A stretch of 23,141 nucleotides of DNA from DATFPK01 sp035264885 (GCA_035264885.1 DATFPK010000113.1:1-23141); one strand, 5' to 3'; positions 1 to 7,180 are shown, counted from the first letter of the stretch. Notes: generated by a model from the letters alone, not told the origin. Numbers and translations are program-made.

Positions 1-86
1 GGCAGTGCCGCGCCCAGCGCCACCGAGGCGAGCGCAACCGCGACCACCTGGACCACGGCCGTTCGCACGAAGAGCCCACCGTCCAC
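1..86 (-). CDS. N-terminus of a probable membrane protein (partial, runs off the left edge)
   Basis: On the minus strand a GTG at 86-84 opens a frame that stays open to the edge. It encodes about 28 residues, starting MDGGLFVRTAVVQVVAVALA and continuing hydrophobic. This looks like the first transmembrane segment of an inner-membrane protein. A CAGAAT hexamer (94-99, minus) ends 7 nt before the GTG, resembling the leaderless spacing seen elsewhere in the window, although it is a weak -10 match. Only the N-terminus is visible, so no function can be assigned. It could be a chance open frame in GC-rich DNA. Confidence 0.35.
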   Translation of the reverse strand, partial: MDGGLFVRTAVVQVVAVALASVALGAAL

Positions 87-131
87 GAGTCCGATTCTGC
101 CAGTCGGCCGAGCCCGCCCCAGATCTCCGGC

Positions 132-137
132 TAGCAT
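132..137 (+). promoter_or_regulatory. -10 element of tRNA-Val
   Basis: TAGCAT ends 7 nt before the first base of the mature tRNA. The same hexamer occurs at 15854. No -35 match is visible. The predicted transcription start is at or within a base of the mature 5' end. Confidence 0.55.
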
Positions 138-144
138 CGCCGCC

Positions 145-217
145 GGGCGGTTAGCTCAGTTGGGAGAGCGCCTGCCTTACAAGCAGGAGGTCGCGCGTTC
201 GAGCCGCGCACCGCCCA
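145..217 (+). tRNA. tRNA-Val (anticodon UAC)
   Basis: A full cloverleaf can be folded by eye. The acceptor stem is 145-151 with 210-216, and the discriminator is A217. The D arm starts TTAGCTCAGT. The anticodon stem is 171-175/183-187 with loop CTTACAA, giving anticodon TAC at 178-180. The T arm is 193-197/205-209 around TTCGAGC. The 3' CCA is not encoded and must be added after transcription. Confidence 0.97.
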
Positions 218-302
218 CTCCTCGAGGTTCGGCGCGGCCTGCGGTTGGGGCAGGTCTCACGAGGGCCCGCGCGGCCGCGCTCCGGATCTGCGTCCACCGG
301 GC

Positions 303-308
303 TACGCT
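303..308 (+). promoter_or_regulatory. -10 element, leaderless start for the gene at 315
   Basis: TACGCT is followed by exactly 6 nt and then GTG at 315. There is no Shine-Dalgarno sequence, so transcription should begin at the start codon. Confidence 0.6.
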
Positions 309-314
309 GCGCTC

Positions 315-731
315 GTGGGGTCGAGGTTGCTGATAGCCGCCGGCGAGGCCGCCTCCCGCGGCGACCAGCTCCCGGTTGGAGTGCGGGGATTGATCGACGG
401 GGCCGACGAAATCCTCGTAGTTACGCCGTCCCTGCCCAGCCGCCTCGAATGGCTCGCGTCCGCGACCGACCGCGCGCGGGACCAGGCCGATGAGCGCCTG
501 GAGATCGTGCTCGGCCACCTCGGGGAGGTCGGGGGCGAAGCCCGTGGCGCCGTGGGCAGCGACGATCCGATCGAGGCGGTGGCCGACGCCATCCGGGCGT
601 TCAGCCCGGACCACCTCTTGATCGCGCTCAGGCCCGGGCCGAAGGCGGGATGGCAGGAGCGGGGATTGGTCGAGCAGATCCTGGACCGGTTCGGTCTGCC
701 CGTCACTGTCTTCTCGATAGAGCAGGCGTAG
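315..731 (+). CDS. Universal-stress-protein-like small protein
   Basis: This is a 138-aa soluble protein starting at GTG 315, a start set by the -10 element 6 nt upstream. The N-terminus has a beta strand (RLLIAAGE), followed by a helix and then strand EILVVTPSLP. The C-terminal part has an acidic DDPIEAVADAIRAF segment, then DHLLIALRP and a final strand GLPVTVFSI. This alternating alpha/beta order resembles the single-domain USP (UspA-like, Rossmann-type) fold, with the last strand in the usual place. I do not see a clear nucleotide-binding G-2X-G-9X-G(S/T) signature, so it may not bind ATP. It stands alone, convergent with the lipocalin-like gene. The fold is inferred and the function unknown. 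Confidence 0.75.
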   Translation: MGSRLLIAAGEAASRGDQLPVGVRGLIDGADEILVVTPSLPSRLEWLASATDRARDQADERLEIVLGHLGEVGGEARGAVGSDDPIEAVADAIRAFSPDHLLIALRPGPKAGWQERGLVEQILDRFGLPVTVFSIEQA

Positions 732-758
732 CCAGGTAGTCGGGCTCCCTCGTCTCGC

Positions 759-1205
759 TCAGCGGGCCCGTCTGAAGATCAGGTCGAAGTCGGTCTCGAA
801 GTTCTTGCCGTCCTCGGCCTTCTCCCAGCGCCCGACGATCGTGTCGCCGCCGTCTTCGAACGTGCCGACGAATCGCTGGGGGAAGGGAGCGCCCGCTCGC
901 CACAGCCTCCACTCGCGCTCGTCGATGGTCATCTCGTAGAGCCGACAGACGCCGCGGTCGTCGGAGTAGAGCTGGTAGTAGGTCCCTTTGGCCGCATCGC
1001 AGCCCATGATCGCGATCGCATCCGGGGCCTCGGGCATCTCCACCGTCGAGCGCTCCACCAGATGAGCGCCCGACTCGTGCCACTCGAACGTCGCCCACGC
1101 CTCGCCGGGCCACGGCTCACCTCCGGGCGGTATCGCCTCGAGCGCCCACTCCCCCACCAACGGCTCGAGCTTCTTCAGGGCCTTCTCTGCAGTGGGCTGG
1201 TCCAT
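759..1205 (-). CDS. Lipocalin/nitrobindin-like conserved hypothetical protein
   Basis: This is a 148-aa protein beginning MDQPTAEKALKKLEPLVGEW. The ATG at 1205 is chosen because AGGAGG lies 5 nt upstream. The sequence is rich in alternating beta strands: GEAWATFEWHE, AHLVERSTVEM, IAIMGCDAAKGTYYQLYSDD, CRLYEMTID and a closing FETDFDLIFRR. An early G-x-W (GEWALEA) and repeated GTYYxLYSDDRG and GRWEK segments match the small beta-barrel pattern of DUF1579 and nitrobindin/THAP4-like proteins. I see no obvious heme-ligand histidine, so the ligand is unknown. It lies 16 nt downstream of the 53-aa membrane-protein gene on the same strand and is probably co-transcribed with it. Confidence 0.8.
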   Translation of the reverse strand: MDQPTAEKALKKLEPLVGEWALEAIPPGGEPWPGEAWATFEWHESGAHLVERSTVEMPEAPDAIAIMGCDAAKGTYYQLYSDDRGVCRLYEMTIDEREWRLWRAGAPFPQRFVGTFEDGGDTIVGRWEKAEDGKNFETDFDLIFRRAR

Positions 1206-1221
1206 CGGGCCTCCTGAGTCG

Positions 1222-1383
1222 CTATCGGGCACGGCTGTGGCGCCCTTGAACCAGCCAACCGACGAGTGCTCCGAGCGCGAGCCCGATCTCGGGCGCAAGG
1301 GGCAGGTCCGTAATCACCGCGACGAGGATGCCGAGCGCCAACCCGGCGATAGCTCCTACCGCGATGGCGAGGCCGACGCTCAT
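1222..1383 (-). CDS. 53-aa two-TM membrane microprotein
   Basis: A short frame opens at ATG 1383 and ends at TAG 1224-1222. The product starts MSVGLAIAVGAIAGLALGIL and has two hydrophobic, glycine/alanine-rich segments (about residues 3-24 and 32-46). They are separated by a short TDLPLAPE turn and followed by a basic tail (GRHSRAR), which is typical of a small inner-membrane hairpin protein with a cytosolic tail. Support for expression is a TAGGGT -10 element (1390-1395, minus) followed by exactly 6 nt and the ATG, the same arrangement as larger genes here. It probably forms an operon with the lipocalin-like gene, whose RBS lies in the 16-nt gap. I do not recognise the family. Confidence 0.7.
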   Translation of the reverse strand: MSVGLAIAVGAIAGLALGILVAVITDLPLAPEIGLALGALVGWLVQGRHSRAR

Positions 1384-1389
1384 GCCGCC

Positions 1390-1395
1390 ACCCTA
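1390..1395 (-). promoter_or_regulatory. -10 element, leaderless start for the gene ending at 1222
   Basis: TAGGGT on the minus strand is followed by 6 nt (ggcggc) and the ATG at 1383. It is divergent from the promoter at 1435. Confidence 0.6.
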
Positions 1396-1434
1396 GCTGC
1401 GGACATCGCCGCAACCTTGTTACTTACCCGTTGT

Positions 1435-1440
1435 TAGTGG
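1435..1440 (+). promoter_or_regulatory. Probable -10 element for the TolB-like gene
   Basis: TAGTGG is followed by 6 nt and the ATG at 1447. The last base deviates from TANNNT, but the spacing matches the other leaderless starts and no Shine-Dalgarno sequence is present. Confidence 0.4.
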
Positions 1441-1446
1441 TGGTCC

Positions 1447-2430
1447 ATGGCCATCCCCAGGAACCACCAGCTCTTCGCCATCTTTGCCGCCGCGCTCGTC
1501 GCGCTGGTGCCCTTCCTCGCCGCCCGTCCGGCCGATGCCGCCTGGCCCGGCGGCAACGGGCCGGTCGTCTTCGCCGGCGGCGGCGCCACCGCCGGCAACG
1601 GCCTCTGGGCGAAGACCCTCGGCAAGCCCGGCCTGCGCCGCTTGACCTCCGACCCCACCGACTCGCAGCCGCAGGCCTCCCCGAACGGCCGCTGGATCGT
1701 CTTCGTCCGACAGGTCGTGGTGCCGCTTCAGGGCGGCGGCGTCTTCCCCGCCACCCACATCTTCAGGGTGCGCACCGACGGCGCCGGCCTGGCTCCGGTC
1801 ACCGGCGGCACCAGCTTCGAGGAGGGTCCCTCTTTCGCCCCTTCGGGCAAGCGGATCGTCTTCGCCCGCACCCAGGCCGGCGGTGGCACCCGTGACATCT
1901 GGAGTGTCCGGCTGAACGGCTCCGGTCTCCACCAGATCACCTCGGGCACGACTGACGACCGCAATCCCGTCTTCTCCCCGAACGGCCGCGTCATCGCCTT
2001 TGACCGGCGCATTCCCCAGGGCGGCCCCTCCCGCCACGTCCACACCATGCACCCCGACGGCACGCGGATCAAGGACGCCACTCCACAGCTCGCGGCCCAG
2101 ACGTTCGAGCCCGACTTCAGCCCCTCCGGCAACCGGATCGTCTTCGTCCGTGGCACCACCGCCGAGCCCGGCTCCGACCTGTTCACCATGCGCCCCGACG
2201 GCAAGCGTCTGCGACGCCTCACCGGCGTCCCGCGCCGCGCGAAGGGCGCCTACGGCAACCCCGTCTATTCGCCCGACGGCCGCCGGGTCATCGCCCAGTT
2301 CGACGTCGACGGCGCCTTCACGAAGCTCCGGGTCATCAACGTCCGCAACCGCTCCCTCGGCGCCACCATCGGAGGTCGCCGGCAGACCCGTACGCCGGAC
2401 GCGCGCGAGCCGGTCTGGCTCACCCGCTGA
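1447..2430 (+). CDS. Secreted TolB/WD40-like beta-propeller protein
   Basis: This is a 327-aa protein with a clear signal peptide: basic MAIPRNHQ, then the hydrophobic core LFAIFAAALVALVPFLA, with probable cleavage after ADA near residue 31. The mature part is a series of PD40 (TolB-type) blades recognised by repeated P-x-(F/Y)-S-P-(N/S/D)-G-x-x-I-x-F motifs: SPNGRWIVFVR, FAPSGKRIVFAR, FSPNGRVIAFDR, FSPSGNRIVFVR and YSPDGRRVIAQF. Between them come 'R-x-D-G-x-x-(L/I)' turns such as TMRPDGKRLRRLT. At least five or six blades are present. Proteins of this kind serve as extracytoplasmic interaction scaffolds. No Pal/Tol genes are nearby, so a Tol role is unlikely. It is convergent with the GGDEF gene, with 20 nt between the stops. 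Confidence 0.9.
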   Translation: MAIPRNHQLFAIFAAALVALVPFLAARPADAAWPGGNGPVVFAGGGATAGNGLWAKTLGKPGLRRLTSDPTDSQPQASPNGRWIVFVRQVVVPLQGGGVFPATHIFRVRTDGAGLAPVTGGTSFEEGPSFAPSGKRIVFARTQAGGGTRDIWSVRLNGSGLHQITSGTTDDRNPVFSPNGRVIAFDRRIPQGGPSRHVHTMHPDGTRIKDATPQLAAQTFEPDFSPSGNRIVFVRGTTAEPGSDLFTMRPDGKRLRRLTGVPRRAKGAYGNPVYSPDGRRVIAQFDVDGAFTKLRVINVRNRSLGATIGGRRQTRTPDAREPVWLTR

Positions 2431-2450
2431 AAGCCGGCTGACGCCCGCTC

Positions 2451-3887
2451 TCAGCTCGCCGCCGGCGCCGACTCCGGACTCGCCAGCGCCACGAGCCGAT
2501 CCCGCCCCGCCCGCTTCGCCGCGTAGAGCGCCGCGTCGGCCCGCGCCGTCAGGTTCTCGGCTGAGTCCCCCGGCGTCCAGGCGGTGAGACCGGCCGACGA
2601 ACGCTGGCCCCTCGGCGTCGACGTCCGCAGCCGCTCGACGATCCGCTGCCCGTCACTCGCCGTGCAGTTCGGCAGCAGCACCGCGAACTCCTCGCCGCCG
2701 AAGCGCGCGATGAGGTCGGCGTCGCGGATCAGCGACCGCCAGGCGCTGGCCGCCTCGCGCAGGAGCCGATCTCCCGCCAGGTGCCCGTGTCGGTCGTTGT
2801 AGCTCTTGAAGTGGTCCAGGTCGATCAGCGCGACGCAGAACGGCCCGCCCGCGCGGTTCGCCTCGCCCACCGCCACCTCGAGCTCCCGGTCCCAGGAGCG
2901 GCGATTCGCCAACCCCGTCAGCGGGTCGGTCAGCGCCTCGCGGCGGCTCTGCGCGAGCAGCGCCTCGCGCTGCAGCTCGAGCTCCTTGTGGCGGGAGATG
3001 TCCCTCGTCACCGTCGAGGCCCCCGTGACCCTTCCGGTCGCGTCGTGGACCGGCGAGATCGTCAACGAAACCGCGACCATCGAACCATCCTTGCGACGGC
3101 GCACGGTCTCGTGGTCGAGCACCCGGGAGCCGTCCCGGACCCGCGCCAGCAGATCCTCGGCGTCGTCATATCCGTCCGGGATCAGCTTCGACATCGGCTC
3201 CCCGACCATCTCCTCAGCGGCGTAGCCGAACAGCGCCTCGGCCCCACGGTTCCAGCTCAGGACCAGGCCCTCGAGCGACTCGCTGACGATCGCCTCGTCG
3301 GAGTCCGCCACGAGCGCGGCCAGGTGCTCGCGCGACCGCTCGGCCTCACGGCGGGCCCGGACCAGCAGCGAGATCAGGACCGACGTCACGCCGAGCGCGA
3401 CCATCGTGACCAGCCAGCGCGACACCCATCCCGCTTCGTGCTGCGGGTGAAGGGCCAGCGCCACGGCGTAGATCACCCCAAGCGCGAGGAAATGGAAGCC
3501 GGCGGTCCGGGGAGCGAAGAAGTAGGCGTTGTAGGCCGCCACCCAGACGAACATCACGGCGAAGACCGTGCTGGTCTGGCCGCTCAGGTGGACCGCGACC
3601 CCGATCATCACCATCCCGATCGCGTCGGCGAGAAGCGGGGTCGAGTGCGGCAGGCGCTCCGCCAGCGCGACCATTGCCGCCCCCATCACCGTCGAGAGCG
3701 CGACGAGCGACCAGATCGCCCCCTCGTCGGCCTGCGCCGGGTGGGGGAGGAAGAGCCAGATCGCCGCGAGCCCTCCGCCCGCGAGGAAAAGGAAACCCAT
3801 CGCGCGCAGCATCAGGGCCTTCTCCGACCTCGGATGGGAGTCCGCTCCGGCGCCCAGCCGCAGTGCTTTTGTCAACTCGGCAGACAT
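2451..3887 (-). CDS. Membrane-bound PAS-GGDEF diguanylate cyclase
   Basis: This is a 478-aa sensor enzyme predicted to make c-di-GMP from two GTP. Residues about 28-178 contain roughly six hydrophobic helices forming a membrane sensor module. Next come a short coiled linker (RARREAERSREHLAAL) and a PAS domain at about 190-300 (ESLEGLVLSWNRGAEALFGY, then the PAC-like ISPVHDATGRVTGASTVTRDIS). The GGDEF domain spans about 315-467, with LTDPLTGLANRRSWD, the metal-binding DLDHFKSYND and signature GGEEF at 397-401. An RxxD inhibitory site (R388-D391) sits five residues before GGEEF, so product inhibition is likely. No EAL domain follows. The start at ATG 3887 has no strong RBS. It lies downstream of the ftsH-like gene with a hairpin between them. 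Confidence 0.93.
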   Translation of the reverse strand: MSAELTKALRLGAGADSHPRSEKALMLRAMGFLFLAGGGLAAIWLFLPHPAQADEGAIWSLVALSTVMGAAMVALAERLPHSTPLLADAIGMVMIGVAVHLSGQTSTVFAVMFVWVAAYNAYFFAPRTAGFHFLALGVIYAVALALHPQHEAGWVSRWLVTMVALGVTSVLISLLVRARREAERSREHLAALVADSDEAIVSESLEGLVLSWNRGAEALFGYAAEEMVGEPMSKLIPDGYDDAEDLLARVRDGSRVLDHETVRRRKDGSMVAVSLTISPVHDATGRVTGASTVTRDISRHKELELQREALLAQSRREALTDPLTGLANRRSWDRELEVAVGEANRAGGPFCVALIDLDHFKSYNDRHGHLAGDRLLREAASAWRSLIRDADLIARFGGEEFAVLLPNCTASDGQRIVERLRTSTPRGQRSSAGLTAWTPGDSAENLTARADAALYAAKRAGRDRLVALASPESAPAAS

Positions 3888-3902
3888 TCGCTTGGACCAG
3901 CT

Positions 3903-3922
3903 ATCGGCGCCCGAGCGCCGAT
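3903..3922 (-). terminator. Hairpin between the ftsH-like and GGDEF genes
   Basis: An inverted repeat with 8-bp arms (ATCGGCGC and GCGCCGAT) and a 4-nt loop lies 19 nt past the FtsH stop and 15 nt before the GGDEF start. There is no T-tract, so it is at best a weak or factor-assisted terminator. It could instead shape the mRNA between the two genes. Confidence 0.4.
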
Positions 3923-3941
3923 CGGTTAGCCGGGACGCTGC

Positions 3942-5567
3942 CTAGACGACGCTCTCGCCCTCGTCCTCGACCGGAGCGATGACGAACGCTCCCTCCGCCA
4001 CGGCCCGCCGCTCGCCGATGCCGGGGGGTGGCGCCGACTCGTCGGCTGGGATCAGGCGGCGCTCGAGCCGGTGGGCGGCGAAGATGCTGTCGAGGTCGTT
4101 CCGGGTCAAAGTCTCGCGTTCGAGCGCGTTCGCGACCAGCGCCTCGAGGCACTCGCGGTTCAGGCTGATCAGCTGACGGGCGCGCATGGAGCCCATCCGG
4201 GCCAGCTCCTGCGCGTCGAGGTCGACGTCGCGCCGGGTCTGGTCAGACATGGCGTAATCGCCGGTCGGCAGCGCCTGGGGGGCGTTCTGAGGCGTCTCGT
4301 CACTCAGCTTCATCCCGAACTCGGTGACCATCTGCACGCAGATCTCGTGCACCCGGCTGAGGTCGTCGGCCGCGCCCGAGTACGCCTCGTCGAAGACCTC
4401 CTCCTCCGCCGCCCTGCCGCCCAGCAGGACGACGACCTCGTCCATCAGCTGCTTGCGGGACTGGAGGTAGCGGTCCTCGGCAACCGAGTGCGCGACGAAG
4501 CCGAGCGCCGGGCCGCGGGGGACGATGCTGAGGATCTCGGGCGGATCGAGCCCCACCAGGCGGCGGCAGAGCGCGTGGCCGGCCTCGTGGTAGGCGACGA
4601 TGCGCCGCTCCTCGTCGGTCAGGCGACGCGACTGCTGGGAGCCCACCGACTGCCGGAGCAGCGCCTCGTCGAGGTCCTCGCGGGTGATCGACTCGTGCCG
4701 GGCCCGCCCGGCGATGATCGCCGCCTCGTTCAGGGCGTTGGCGAGTTGGGCGCCGGTCATCCCGGTGGTCTTGCGCGCCACGTCGACCAGGTCGACGTTC
4801 GACGAGAGCCGCTTGCCGCGCGCGTGCGAGCGAAGGATCGCCTCGCGCCCGTCGCAGTCGGGCGGCGAGACGAGGACCCGGCGGTCGAACCGGCCGGGCC
4901 GGAGCAGGGCGGGATCGAGCTTCTCGACGTTGTTGGAGGCCGCGACCACGATCACGGTCCCCGGGTCCCGCTCGAACCCGTCGAGCTCGACCAGAAGCTG
5001 GTTCAGCGCCTGCTCGCGCTCGGCGGTGCCCCCGTCGCCGCCGCCGGACCCGCGATGGCCGCCGACCGCATCGAGCTCGTCGATGAAGATCACGGCCCGC
5101 CCGGACTTGCGTGCCTCCTTGAAGAGCCTGCGGATCCGTGCGGCCCCGCGGCCGACGAACATCTCGACGAAGCTGGAGCCCGAGGCGGCGAAGAAGTCGA
5201 CCTTCGCCTGGGCGGCGACGGCGCGGGCGAGCATCGTCTTGCCGGTTCCGGGGGGGCCGTAGAGCAGCACGCCGCGCGGGGCCCGCGCGCCGAGCTGCTC
5301 GAACCGGGCCGGATCCTTCAGCCACTCGGCGACGTCGACCAGCTCCTCCTTGGCCGCGTCGATCCCCTGGACCTCTTCCCAGAGCACCGGCGCCGCCTTG
5401 CTCGCCTTGACCGTCTCCGGCCGGGTGGTGCCGATCGTCGAGCGCAGCAGAATCACGAAGACGACGATCAGCACCGCCATGAAGAACACGCCGAAGAGCG
5501 GATACCAGTCGAAGAGGAACTCCTGGAGCCCTGCGAGCGGAATGTCCGTAGGTCGATGCAGCGGCAC
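3942..5567 (-). CDS. FtsH-type AAA+ zinc metalloprotease, short single-TM variant
   Basis: This is a 541-aa membrane-anchored ATP-dependent protease. One hydrophobic helix (about residues 24-42) is followed directly by the AAA+ module. The module has Walker A GPPGTGKT (104-111), a pore loop FVGRGA (137-142; the usual form is FVGVGA), Walker B VIFIDELDA (159-167) and the second region of homology SNNVEKLDPALLRPGRFDRR. The peptidase domain carries the zinc motif HEAGH (327-331) and the expected acidic segment SGAADDL. Canonical FtsH is about 610-650 aa with two TM helices flanking a periplasmic domain of roughly 70 residues, which is absent here. The start is GTG 5567, with a GGGAGG-like RBS upstream. 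It is probably an accessory paralogue alongside a full-length FtsH elsewhere, which is an inference. The C-terminus is short and acidic. Confidence 0.9.
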   Translation of the reverse strand: MPLHRPTDIPLAGLQEFLFDWYPLFGVFFMAVLIVVFVILLRSTIGTTRPETVKASKAAPVLWEEVQGIDAAKEELVDVAEWLKDPARFEQLGARAPRGVLLYGPPGTGKTMLARAVAAQAKVDFFAASGSSFVEMFVGRGAARIRRLFKEARKSGRAVIFIDELDAVGGHRGSGGGDGGTAEREQALNQLLVELDGFERDPGTVIVVAASNNVEKLDPALLRPGRFDRRVLVSPPDCDGREAILRSHARGKRLSSNVDLVDVARKTTGMTGAQLANALNEAAIIAGRARHESITREDLDEALLRQSVGSQQSRRLTDEERRIVAYHEAGHALCRRLVGLDPPEILSIVPRGPALGFVAHSVAEDRYLQSRKQLMDEVVVLLGGRAAEEEVFDEAYSGAADDLSRVHEICVQMVTEFGMKLSDETPQNAPQALPTGDYAMSDQTRRDVDLDAQELARMGSMRARQLISLNRECLEALVANALERETLTRNDLDSIFAAHRLERRLIPADESAPPPGIGERRAVAEGAFVIAPVEDEGESVV

Positions 5568-5679
5568 GGTCTTGGGGTCCCTCCCGGGTCCGGCTCTATC
5601 GGCAATTGTCCCCCATGGCTCGATGCCTGGGAATGGATAGCCACCGAATTGGCCCTATGACCGAGGCGGGCGCGCCGGG

Positions 5680-5685
5680 TACTCT
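5680..5685 (+). promoter_or_regulatory. -10 element, leaderless start for the SGNH gene
   Basis: TACTCT is followed by exactly 6 nt and GTG at 5692. No Shine-Dalgarno sequence is visible. Confidence 0.6.
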
Positions 5686-5691
5686 CGCGCC

Positions 5692-6498
5692 GTGCCCAGA
5701 TCCCGCGCAGGTCTGATCGCCGTGGCCGTCCTGCTCTCGGCGGCGGTCCCCGCCCAGGCGATGCACCTGGGCAAGAAGAGGCCGCCCGGGCTGCCCGCCG
5801 CCCCGGTTCCGCTGAGCCGGGGTGTCTTGGTGATCGGCGACAGCCTCGAGGTCGGCACCTCTCCCTATCTCGAGGGCCTGCTCGCCGGGCAGTCGGTCAC
5901 CGTGGACGCGAGGAAGGGCCGGCCGAGCCCGGAAGGGGTGGCGATCCTGCAGCGCAAGCTGCGGCACCACCACGGTGTCGTCGTCTTCGACCTCGGCGTG
6001 AACAACAGCCCGGCAGCACCACAGATCCTGGCCGGGGACCTTGCCGCCGTCCTGGCGACCGCCGGGGACCGCTGCATCGTCGTCGGCACCCTCGCCCGGC
6101 CCCCGGTCGGCGGCGCCTCGATCGCCGGGGCGAACCAGGTGATCCGGTCGTTCGCGGCGGCGAACCCGCAGGTCCGTGTCTTCGACTGGCGCGGCGCCAC
6201 CCTGAGCCAGCCGGGCCTCCTCGTGGGCGACGGCGTCCACGGGACCTCGAGCGGCTACGCCTACCGGGCCGAGCTGGTCGCCCAGGCGATCGAATCCTGT
6301 TTCATCCCGCCGCCGGCCGCCGCCCACCCGGCGTCGCGGCAGCCGGCGAAGCGGACGGGCCCTTCGCCGGCCGAGCTGCGCCGCCGTCGCGCCGCGCGGC
6401 TCGCCCGCCAGCGGGCTCGCCGAGCACGGCGGGCACAGGCGATGGTCGCGACGCAGGCCGAGCGGGTGCTGGCATCGCTGCGGAGCTGGATCCCATGA
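5692..6498 (+). CDS. Secreted SGNH/GDSL-type hydrolase with basic C-terminal tail
   Basis: This is a 268-aa protein. An N-terminal signal peptide (RSRAGLIAVAVLLSAAVPAQA, cleavage near residue 23) sends it across the membrane. The SGNH blocks are visible: block I VIGDSLEVG with Ser51, a block II glycine in DARKGRPSPEG (G76), block III DLGVNN (N104/N105), and block V DGVHGTSSGY with the D180-x-x-H183 pair. It is therefore predicted to be an active serine esterase or acetylhydrolase, with substrate unknown. Cell-wall or polysaccharide O-acyl groups are reasonable candidates. After residue 205 there is a Pro/Ala linker and a strongly Arg-rich stretch (about 225-256), perhaps for binding an anionic envelope polymer. 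Its stop overlaps the ATG of the FHA gene, so the two are translationally coupled. Confidence 0.87.
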   Translation: MPRSRAGLIAVAVLLSAAVPAQAMHLGKKRPPGLPAAPVPLSRGVLVIGDSLEVGTSPYLEGLLAGQSVTVDARKGRPSPEGVAILQRKLRHHHGVVVFDLGVNNSPAAPQILAGDLAAVLATAGDRCIVVGTLARPPVGGASIAGANQVIRSFAAANPQVRVFDWRGATLSQPGLLVGDGVHGTSSGYAYRAELVAQAIESCFIPPPAAAHPASRQPAKRTGPSPAELRRRRAARLARQRARRARRAQAMVATQAERVLASLRSWIP

Positions 6499-7172
6499 GC
6501 GCCGAAACGGGCGGGCCTCAGGCCGTCACCGGCGGCGAGCTGAAGGCGCAGCTCGACGCCGAGCGCGCCGGGCGGCCGTTCCTTGTCTGGCGCGACGGCG
6601 ACGGCGACCACCACGTGAGCCCGATCGACGTCAGTGAGCTCTGGATCGGCCGGGCCGGGTCCGCCGGCCTCAGCATCGACTGGGACGACTCCGTCTCGAC
6701 CCTCCACGCGCGCCTCGCCGTCGTGGGCGACGTCTGCACCCTCGAGGACGACGGACTCTCCCGCAACGGGTCGTTCGTCAACGGCGAGCGAATCAGGGGA
6801 GCCCGCCGCCTGCGCGACGGCGACATGCTCAGGTTCGGCCGCACCGCCGTCCTCTTCCGCGCCCCGGCCGAGGCGAGCGCAGAGCGGACCGCCGCCGCCG
6901 GCGACCTCGTCACCGCGGCCACCGTTTCACCCGCCCAGCGCCGCGTCCTCGTCGCGCTCTGCCGTCCCTTCCGGGACGGCGCCGGCTTCGCCACCCCCGC
7001 GACCAACGGCGACATCGCCGCCGAGCTGCACCTCAGCGTCGACGCGGTCAAGACCCACCTGCGCGCCCTCTTCGAGAAGTTCGCTCTCGGCGACCTCCCG
7101 CAGAACCAGAAGCGCGCCGCCCTGGCCGAGCGGGCGATGCAGAGCGGTCTGATCACCGAGCGCGACTTCTGA
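6495..7172 (+). CDS. FHA domain protein with C-terminal helix-turn-helix
   Basis: This is a 225-aa cytoplasmic protein overlapping the SGNH stop by ATGA. An FHA phosphothreonine-binding domain covers about residues 35-122, with WIGRAG (50-55), the S-x-x-H pair STLH (68-71) and NGSFVNGERI (91-100). These are the conserved residues for phosphopeptide recognition. Residues about 143-225 form a helical DNA-binding-like domain (SPAQRRVLVALCRPF, then NGDIAAELHLSVDAVKTHLRALFEKF), resembling the LuxR/sigma-4 type HTH of actinobacterial FHA regulators. The likely role is phosphorylation-dependent transcription control downstream of a Ser/Thr kinase. No kinase gene is in the window. Coupling to a secreted hydrolase suggests control of an envelope function, which is an inference. 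Confidence 0.88.
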   Translation: MSAETGGPQAVTGGELKAQLDAERAGRPFLVWRDGDGDHHVSPIDVSELWIGRAGSAGLSIDWDDSVSTLHARLAVVGDVCTLEDDGLSRNGSFVNGERIRGARRLRDGDMLRFGRTAVLFRAPAEASAERTAAAGDLVTAATVSPAQRRVLVALCRPFRDGAGFATPATNGDIAAELHLSVDAVKTHLRALFEKFALGDLPQNQKRAALAERAMQSGLITERDF

Positions 7173-7180
7173 GCGCCCGG

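Noticed and set aside
4071..5660. 529-codon frame on the plus strand opposite the FtsH-type gene (and a similar one at 2781-3929 opposite the GGDEF gene)
   Set aside because: Both are antisense shadows of genes with intact catalytic motifs, with no promoter-like element at their starts.
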